Positions 6,910-12,362 of a stretch of DNA of 12,362 nt are shown in pieces. The notes beneath the pieces are model-generated. The model was not told the DNA's origin and ran no database searches. It saw nothing but the letters and a program-made list of their open reading frames with translations. The DNA comes from an uncultured Clostridia bacterium. Its GTDB lineage: Bacteria > Bacillota > Clostridia > Peptostreptococcales > Anaerovoracaceae. A program made the position numbers and the translations under genes. How positions within the stretch are numbered: the stretch's first letter is position 1; each line of letters opens with the position of its first letter. The stretch is taken from contig CAKQUI010000066.1 of the NCBI GenBank assembly GCA_934277495.1, positions 1-12,362 of the forward strand, given 5' to 3'.

Positions 6910-9381
6910 CTACATTTCTCTCAATACTGCATTGAGCTCTTTTTCAAGTGCTTCAAGCACCTTTTCATGAACTTTCGCAACATCTTCGTCTGTAAGTGTC
7001 CTGTTCCTGTCTCTGTATGTCAGTGCGAAAGCAACGCTCTTCTTTCCTTCGCCTGTCTGTTTGCCCTTGTACACGTCGAACAGTCTGACATCTTCAAGTA
7101 TGCTGCCGCCATTTGCCCTGATGATGGCTTCTATCCTGCCTACTTCCATGTCCTCATCAACAAGAAGCGCTATATCTCTTGATGTCGAAGGATATTTAGG
7201 AAGCGGTGTATAGACGATCTCTGTATCCGCATGTCTCATTATGCCGTCGAACATCAGCTCGCAGCAGTATATCCTGAGACCGTCCATGCCGTAATTTTCA
7301 GCAACATCCGGATGTATCTCTCCCATGATGCCCAGCTCTTCCTGCTGTCCGTCATGGAATACTGCTTCAGGTTTAGGGTTTACTGTGATACGTGCGCATC
7401 TTCCCGGATGATATACTCCGTATTCAGACTCGGCGACAAATCCGATATCTCTGATGCCCATTATCTTCAGAAGTTCTGTCACAACGCCCTTGAGGCTGTA
7501 GAAATCCTCATCCTTGCCGTACATGCCTATGCAGAGGGAATACTGCTCATCCGGCAGTTTGTCGTCTCCCAGCATGCTGGCCATGAATGTATTGCCTATT
7601 TCGAATGCTCTCACTGATTCTGCGTTCCTTGAATAGTTTCTTGCCAGCACATCCATCATGTTCGGCGTCAGTATAGTCCTCATGACTGAGTTTTCTTCTC
7701 CAAGAGGGTTGATGATCTTTACGAAAGCTCTTTCCCATGAATCTTCATCTATCCTGACATTGTCAACGCCCTTAGGGCTTACGAACGAATATGTCTGTAT
7801 CTCGTTGAGTCCCATGCTGCAGAGAGATTCTCTTGCAAGGTTTCTCAGAGCTCTTTCAGCCGGTATACCTGCTTCTGTATTGCCCTTAGGGAGCGTTACA
7901 GGGAGCTTGTCATATCCGAACATCCTGGCAACTTCTTCGATATAGTCTTCCTCCTCCAGCAGATCCTGTCTTATGGTAGGCGGAGTCACTGTGATGATGT
8001 TGCCGCTTCCGCTGGTCTTTATCTCAAGGCTCTCGAATATATCAGTCATTTCTTTTCTTGAAAGATCTATTCCCAGGACTTTGTTTATCCTGTCGACTCT
8101 TACGTCTATCGTCTTTGCTGTTTCCGGTGACGGATATACATCGACGCTTCCTTTGCATACCTTGCCGGCTCCGATCAGCTCGATGAGTCTGCATACTCTG
8201 TCTGCAGCTGCTTCACAGAGGTTAGGGTCTATACCCTTTTCAAATCTCGATGACGCTTCTGTCCTCAGTGTCAGTTTCTTTGACGTCGATCTGACGCTGT
8301 CTCCGCTGAAGTTGGCGGATTCAACTATTATAGTCTTCGTATCCTGCTCTATTTCGGAATTCAGACCGCCCATAACGCCTGCGATGGCTATGCCTCTCTC
8401 AGCGTCTTTGATCAGGAGCATGTCTTTTGTAAGTGTTCTTTCATTTTCGTCGAGAGTAGTGAAAGTTTCACCTTCCTGTGCGTTTTCTACGATTATCCTG
8501 CCGCCTTTCACCTGGTTGATGTCAAAAGCGTGTATAGGCTGACCGTATTCCAGCATAACGAAGTTTGTTATATCGACGATATTGTTTATCGGTCTCATGC
8601 CTGCGTACATGAGTCTTTTCTGCAGCCACCACGGTGACTGTTCGACTTTGACGTCAGTAACGACTCTCGCTACATATCTCTTACAGCTTTCAGGATTTTT
8701 TATTTCAACTGAAACGTAGTCGCTGCTTTCTCCGCTGCCGTTCTCATTCTGTATCTGAGTATCCGGATATCTGAAAGGCTTCCCGAATGTAGCTGATGCT
8801 TCTCTTGCCATACCTACCATAGCCAGACAGTCAGGTCTGTTAGGCGTTATCTCAAAATCGACTACTGACTGCTTGAGTCCCAGGGCTTCTGCAAAGTCCT
8901 GACCTAAAGGATATTCATCTTCAAGTATCCATATACCGTCTTTGTGTACTACAGGTACGACTTTGTCTTCGAAACCGAGTTCACTGGCAGAACAGAGCAT
9001 ACCGAAGGACTCGACGCCTCTGAGCTTGCCTTTTGTGATCTTTACTCCGCCTTCCTGTTTAGGCTGTCCGTGGAGCGGACCCGGTATCCTGCTTTTGTGC
9101 TTTGCAACAGGCACATATGCACCTTCGAACACATTCGGTGCGCCTGTCACTATCTGAAGCAGTTCGTCTTCTCCGACATTGACTCTGCATATAACGAGTT
9201 TATCGGCATCCGGATGCTTTTCTATCTTTTCTATCCTGCCTACTACAACATTTTCCATTTCTTCGCAGAAATGTTCACAGGTTTCAAGATTTGAACCCGA
9301 CATGATCATCCTGTCGCAGAATTCTTCATCTGAAACCTCCAGATCTATATAATCTTTCAGCCATTCTACTGGAACTAACAT
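6910..9381 (-). CDS. pheT: phenylalanyl-tRNA synthetase beta subunit
   Basis: This is the beta chain of the (alpha-beta)2 enzyme that charges tRNA-Phe. It has 823 residues, a normal length. Domains in order are: B1; an OB-fold tRNA-binding domain at about 44-155 (KHPDADKL, IVTGAPNV); the B3/B4 editing domain at about 215-395 (QPIHAFD at 281-287, GVMGGLNSEI at 335-344, RTEASSRFEKGIDP at 373-386); B5 at about 423-493; a degenerate synthetase-like core; and a C-terminal FDX-ACB anticodon-binding domain (about 730-822, with KYPSTSRDIALLVDED). The editing domain would hydrolyse Tyr-tRNA-Phe. The start has AGGAGG 10 nt upstream, and that site overlaps the pheS stop (TAGGAGGA), which indicates tight coupling with the alpha subunit. 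Confidence 0.98.
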   Translation of the reverse strand: MLVPVEWLKDYIDLEVSDEEFCDRMIMSGSNLETCEHFCEEMENVVVGRIEKIEKHPDADKLVICRVNVGEDELLQIVTGAPNVFEGAYVPVAKHKSRIPGPLHGQPKQEGGVKITKGKLRGVESFGMLCSASELGFEDKVVPVVHKDGIWILEDEYPLGQDFAEALGLKQSVVDFEITPNRPDCLAMVGMAREASATFGKPFRYPDTQIQNENGSGESSDYVSVEIKNPESCKRYVARVVTDVKVEQSPWWLQKRLMYAGMRPINNIVDITNFVMLEYGQPIHAFDINQVKGGRIIVENAQEGETFTTLDENERTLTKDMLLIKDAERGIAIAGVMGGLNSEIEQDTKTIIVESANFSGDSVRSTSKKLTLRTEASSRFEKGIDPNLCEAAADRVCRLIELIGAGKVCKGSVDVYPSPETAKTIDVRVDRINKVLGIDLSRKEMTDIFESLEIKTSGSGNIITVTPPTIRQDLLEEEDYIEEVARMFGYDKLPVTLPKGNTEAGIPAERALRNLARESLCSMGLNEIQTYSFVSPKGVDNVRIDEDSWERAFVKIINPLGEENSVMRTILTPNMMDVLARNYSRNAESVRAFEIGNTFMASMLGDDKLPDEQYSLCIGMYGKDEDFYSLKGVVTELLKIMGIRDIGFVAESEYGVYHPGRCARITVNPKPEAVFHDGQQEELGIMGEIHPDVAENYGMDGLRIYCCELMFDGIMRHADTEIVYTPLPKYPSTSRDIALLVDEDMEVGRIEAIIRANGGSILEDVRLFDVYKGKQTGEGKKSVAFALTYRDRNRTLTDEDVAKVHEKVLEALEKELNAVLREM

Positions 9382-9395
9382 CTATTTTCTTCCTC

Positions 9396-10418
9396 CTATT
9401 TGAACTGGTTAATGAAACGCATATCATTTTCGTAGAACAATCTGATATCGTCTACGCCGTACTTGAGCATCGCAACTCTCTCAACACCCATGCCGAATGC
9501 AAATCCTGTAAATTTCTCAGTATCGATATTGCCGACTTTCAGGACATGCGGGTGTACCATGCCGCATCCGAGGATCTCTATCCATCCGCTGCCTTTACAT
9601 ACTCTGCAGCCTTTGCCGCCGCACTTGAAGCACGATACGTCCATCTCGGCGCTCGGTTCTGTGAACGGGAAGTGATGCGGTCTGAATTTTGTCTTTGTTG
9701 CTGTACCGAAAAGCTGTTTTGCAAAGCTGTCCAGAGTACCCTTCAGATCTGCCATGGTGATCCCTTCGTCCACCACAAGACCCTCTATCTGATGGAACAT
9801 CGGTGAATGTGTAGCATCAGGAGTATCGCATCTGAAACATCTTCCCGGTGATATCACTTTTATCGGAGGTTCCTGCTTCATCAGTGTTCTTACCTGTACA
9901 GGTGATGTCTGCGTTCTGAGCAGGATGTCGTTGCTGATGTAGAATGTATCCGTCATATCTCTTGCCGGATGGTTCGGTCCTGCATTGAGTGCATCGAAGT
10001 TGTTGAATACTGTTTCTACTTCAGGTCCCTCAACTATTGAAAAGCCCATGTTCATAAACACTTTTGAGATCTCGTCCATAGTTATAGTAAGCGGATGTTT
10101 CACGCCCACATTGACATCACGTCCCGGTTCAGTGACGTCTATCTTTTCCAGTCTGAACCTGGCTTCCTTTGCAGCCTCTTTGACTTCGCTGAATTTTGTT
10201 TCCAGCAGAGTCTCTATCTCGGCTCTTACTTTGTTAGCCATCTGTCCGGTGGTTTTTCTTTCTTCCGGCGACAGCTTGCCCATACCTCTCAATATCTCGG
10301 TAAGCTGTCCTTTTTTGCCTAACAGTTTTACTCTGATCTCATCTGTCTGCGCCATCGTCTCAGCTTTGTGAAGCTGCTCTCTGGCCTGTTCCAAAATTTT
10401 GTTTAACTGAGCTTGCAT
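9396..10418 (-). CDS. pheS: phenylalanyl-tRNA synthetase alpha subunit
   Basis: This is the catalytic class II subunit that activates phenylalanine and transfers it to tRNA-Phe. From the ATG at 10418 it has 340 residues, the usual length. An N-terminal coiled-coil arm (about 1-90) binds tRNA. The catalytic domain has ARDMTDTFY (152-160), motif 2 GRCFRCDTPDATHSPMFHQ (192-210) and motif 3 GFAFGMGVERVAMLKYG (305-321). A cysteine cluster CX2CX4CX2C (263, 266, 271, 274) lies before GWIEILGCGMVHPHV. An in-frame GTG at 10433 would add five residues. I reject it because it lies within GTGAGAGG, the binding site of the ATG. The SD-ATG spacing is 7 nt, and the upstream methyltransferase stop lies 4 nt before the ATG. 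Confidence 0.97.
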   Translation of the reverse strand: MQAQLNKILEQAREQLHKAETMAQTDEIRVKLLGKKGQLTEILRGMGKLSPEERKTTGQMANKVRAEIETLLETKFSEVKEAAKEARFRLEKIDVTEPGRDVNVGVKHPLTITMDEISKVFMNMGFSIVEGPEVETVFNNFDALNAGPNHPARDMTDTFYISNDILLRTQTSPVQVRTLMKQEPPIKVISPGRCFRCDTPDATHSPMFHQIEGLVVDEGITMADLKGTLDSFAKQLFGTATKTKFRPHHFPFTEPSAEMDVSCFKCGGKGCRVCKGSGWIEILGCGMVHPHVLKVGNIDTEKFTGFAFGMGVERVAMLKYGVDDIRLFYENDMRFINQFK

Positions 10419-10422
10419 TTTT

Positions 10423-11211
10423 TTACCTCTCACATTGTGTTTTATTATGTGACTGATACATTAGTATGCCGGCCGCCACCGCCGCATTCAGGGATTCTAT
10501 GGATCCCTCCATAGGTATCCTGACTTTTATATCAGAAGCTTCGAGAAAGCCTCTGCTGACGCCCTGTCCTTCGTTGCCTATGACGAGGGCTGTATTTTCA
10601 CTGATATCAACGCTGCTGTACAGTATATCCGTATCCAGGTCTGTGGAAACTATCTTCCTGCCGGAGAGCCTTATGCTTTTTACGGCTTCTTCACAGTCTG
10701 CCGCATAAAAAAGTCTGCTCCTGAAAAGCGAACCGGCTGCCGCTCTAACGACCTTCGGAGAATATACATCTGCCGTGCCGCCCATAACTATGACGGCCTC
10801 ATAGCCTGCGGCCTCTGCTGTCCTTATCACCGTCCCGACATTGCCGGGATCCTGCAGTCTGTCAAGCACCAGTACATTGCCGCTGCTGCCCTCCATCTGC
10901 TCTGCAAGTCTGGCGACAGGATATATGTTCTTGTCAGCCACAGCTATGACTCCCTGCGAGTTTTCAGTAGATGAAAGCTTCTGGAAGAGCTCACGATCCA
11001 CGGAAGAAACAAGACTGTCCGGGAATGATACGGAGTCTGTTCTGTCTTCCCTGACGAATATCCTTCGTATGTTGATCCCCTGACTGACTGCATCCTCTAC
11101 AGGCTTGATCCCTTCTATCAGATATTCTCCTGTTTCGTCACGATATTTCTTTCTTGTAAGTCTGTGTGCCGCCTTGTAAAGCGGGTTGTCCTTCGATGTT
11201 ATCGTTTTCAT
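10423..11211 (-). CDS. TrmH/SpoU-family RNA 2'-O-methyltransferase (YsgA-like)
   Basis: This 262-residue protein methylates ribose in rRNA or tRNA using S-adenosylmethionine; the target nucleotide cannot be read from the sequence. The N-terminal substrate-binding domain (about 1-95) includes YRDETGEYLIEGIKPVEDA (23-41). The SPOUT methyltransferase domain has motif 1 LQDPGNVGTVIRTAEAAG (119-136), SPKVVRAAAGSLFR (151-164), motif 2 IGNEGQGVS (211-219) and motif 3 ESLNAAVAAGILMYQ (239-253). These include the Asn, Arg and Glu residues usual in the family. A gene of this type lies directly before pheS in Bacillus subtilis (ysgA) and many other Bacillota, matching this layout. The start has AGGA 7 nt before ATG. 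It is the first gene after the ftsZ terminator and so the likely first gene of the operon. Confidence 0.94.
   Translation of the reverse strand: MKTITSKDNPLYKAAHRLTRKKYRDETGEYLIEGIKPVEDAVSQGINIRRIFVREDRTDSVSFPDSLVSSVDRELFQKLSSTENSQGVIAVADKNIYPVARLAEQMEGSSGNVLVLDRLQDPGNVGTVIRTAEAAGYEAVIVMGGTADVYSPKVVRAAAGSLFRSRLFYAADCEEAVKSIRLSGRKIVSTDLDTDILYSSVDISENTALVIGNEGQGVSRGFLEASDIKVRIPMEGSIESLNAAVAAGILMYQSHNKTQCER
10426..10431 (-). promoter_or_regulatory. pheS ribosome-binding site inside the methyltransferase 3' end
   Basis: The minus strand reads GAGAGG, then TAAAAAA, then ATG. GAG AGG are the last two codons (Glu-Arg) of the upstream gene and TAA is its stop. The site therefore couples pheS translation to the methyltransferase and fixes the pheS start at 10418. 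Confidence 0.75.
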
Positions 11212-11233
11212 ATCGTTTTCCTGTTTCTACCAT

Positions 11234-11239
11234 ATTGTA
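11234..11239 (-). promoter_or_regulatory. possible -10 element for the methyltransferase-pheST operon
   Basis: The minus strand has TACAAT 22 nt before the methyltransferase ATG, just downstream of the ftsZ terminator hairpin. The sequence 16-17 nt further upstream (CAAAAC/AAAACC, inside the hairpin) is a poor -35, and there is no TGn extension. The only support is the -10-like hexamer and the need for transcription of the eight-gene run to start somewhere after the terminator. Confidence 0.25.
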
Positions 11240-11248
11240 AAATCGGAA

Positions 11249-11279
11249 AATAGCCGGTTTTGTTTTAAAACCGGCTATT
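11249..11279 (-). terminator. rho-independent terminator after ftsZ
   Basis: A perfect 13-bp inverted repeat (AATAGCCGGTTTT with AAAACCGGCTATT) has a 5-nt loop at 11262-11266. On the minus strand the hairpin runs into a short T run (11250-11247) and then CCGATTTT. On the plus strand no T run follows, so the minus-strand direction is chosen. It lies 18 nt after the ftsZ stop. The T tract is short, so some read-through into the methyltransferase operon is plausible. Confidence 0.78.
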
Positions 11280-11297
11280 GGAATCAGCATGTTTATC

Positions 11298-12362
11298 TTA
11301 TCTCTGTAAGAATGTCGGAATATCGATCCTCGATGCCGAGAATTTGTGTGAACTTTCTTCCGGCTTGTCCGATGCCGTATCCTGCGGCTCTGCCATGTCA
11401 GCCTCTGTCTTGTCGCTGCCAGGTATCACTGAACTTTCGAATACATCTGCACCGCTTGGACGCTCGAATCCTGCTGCTATGACTGTAACAGTAATCTCAT
11501 CCTGCATATCTTCCTTGATGGATGCACCGAGGATTATGATAGCATTCTCGTCTGCCTCTTCGTCGATCTGTGTAGCCACCTTGTCCACATCGAACATCGT
11601 AAGGTCTCTTCCGCCTGTGATATTGATGAGTACAGCTCTCGCACCTGAGATCTTTGTCTCCAGAAGCGGACTGTTGACAGCATCTCTGACAGCATCTTCG
11701 ATCCTTGTCTCGCCCTTGCCTCTGCCGACACCCATATGTACGACTCCTCTGTCCTTCATGATCGTAGTGACGTCTGCAAAGTCGAGGTTGATGAGAGCAT
11801 CGTCGACGATTATATCGGATATGCCCTGTACGCCCTGCTTGAGGACTTCGTCGGCCATTTCGAATGCCTCAAGAAGCGATGTCTGCTCCTCTACTGTTTC
11901 GAGGAGTTTGTCGTTAGGAACTATAACGAGCGAATCGACATATTTCTTGAGGAACTTTATTCCCAGTTCAGCATGTTCACTTCTCTTCCTGCCTTCGAAT
12001 CTGAAAGGCTTTGTTACTACGCCTACGGTCAATATACCCATGTCCTTGGCAGTCTTGGCGATGATAGGTGCAGCACCTGTACCTGTACCGCCGCCCATGC
12101 CGCATGTCACGAATACCATGTCCGAACCAGTAACGAATTTTTCAAGATCTTCCAGATTTTCTTCTGCAGATTTCTGTCCAACTTCCGGATTGCCTCCGGC
12201 TCCGAGACCCTTTGTAAGTTTCTCTCCTATCTGGAGTCTTGTCTCAGCCTTGCTCTTGTCCAGTGCCTGCTTGTCTGTATTAACTGCTATGAAAGTAACA
12301 CCTTTCATACCGCTGTCTATCATTCTATTAACTGCGTTACATCCGCCGCCGCCAACACCTAT
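11298..12362 (-). CDS. ftsZ: cell division protein FtsZ, 5' end missing
   Basis: FtsZ is the tubulin-like GTPase that polymerises into the division ring. The reading frame is open to the window edge; 354 residues are visible, starting within the first glycine-rich nucleotide loop ([15 protein letters not shown]), so only about 15-20 N-terminal residues are missing. The visible protein shows the tubulin signature [10 protein letters not shown] (about residues 90-99), the T7 synergy loop INLDFADV (about 191-198) and [13 protein letters not shown] short variable linker of about 40 acidic residues leads to the C-terminal conserved peptide [10 protein letters not shown], which binds partners such as FtsA, SepF or ZapA-class regulators. 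An ATG at 12323 is internal and not the true start. The gene is followed by a hairpin terminator. Confidence 0.98.
   Translation of the reverse strand: MGVGGGGCNAVNRMIDSGMKGVTFIAVNTDKQALDKSKAETRLQIGEKLTKGLGAGGNPEVGQKSAEENLEDLEKFVTGSDMVFVTCGMGGGTGTGAAPIIAKTAKDMGILTVGVVTKPFRFEGRKRSEHAELGIKFLKKYVDSLVIVPNDKLLETVEEQTSLLEAFEMADEVLKQGVQGISDIIVDDALINLDFADVTTIMKDRGVVHMGVGRGKGETRIEDAVRDAVNSPLLETKISGARAVLINITGGRDLTMFDVDKVATQIDEEADENAIIILGASIKEDMQDEITVTVIAAGFERPSGADVFESSVIPGSDKTEADMAEPQDTASDKPEESSHKFSASRIDIPTFLQR

Noticed and set aside
10419..10433. GTG at 10433 as the pheS start
   Set aside because: It lies within GTGAGAGG, which serves as the ribosome-binding site for the ATG at 10418. The ATG gives the usual PheS length.

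Overview
This window appears to be a chromosomal housekeeping segment of a low-to-mid-GC Gram-positive bacterium (Bacillota, most likely a Clostridia-type anaerobe). Three things suggest this: the order TrmH-family methyltransferase, pheS, pheT, zapA, mutS2; strong AGGAGG-type Shine-Dalgarno sites; and the presence of MutS2 and an FtsZ ending in an IDIPTFLQR tail. The genus cannot be fixed from the sequence alone. Everything that can be supported lies on the minus strand, so transcription runs from high to low coordinates.

In transcription order: (1) ftsZ, cut by the window edge at 12362, ends at 11298 and is followed by a strong 13-bp hairpin terminator. (2) A tight run of eight genes follows, with gaps of about 4 to 14 nt or a small overlap: a TrmH/SpoU-family RNA methyltransferase, pheS, pheT, zapA, mutS2, argS, a radical SAM protein and a TPR protein. 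It looks like a single operon. In several junctions the ribosome-binding site of one gene overlaps the end of the gene before it. (3) A gene-free stretch of about 150 bp carries a near-consensus promoter with an A-rich upstream element. (4) That promoter drives tRNA-Asn(GUU), whose encoded CCA end is the first base of the window.

Functionally the cluster is centred on translation: charging of tRNA-Phe and tRNA-Arg, RNA methylation, the MutS2 ATPase with an Smr domain (recombination control and/or collided-ribosome processing), and a tRNA gene. Cell division is also represented: FtsZ itself and, five genes on, an unusually long coiled-coil ZapA that would act on FtsZ filaments. The last two genes, radical SAM and TPR, are the only ones without a known role. 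They are translationally coupled and are the best candidates for undescribed biology here.

I found no mobile elements, CRISPR array, riboswitch, T-box leader or phage genes. The window is conserved core genome, not an accessory island. I do not see evidence of an exotic new system, and the interest scores are set accordingly.
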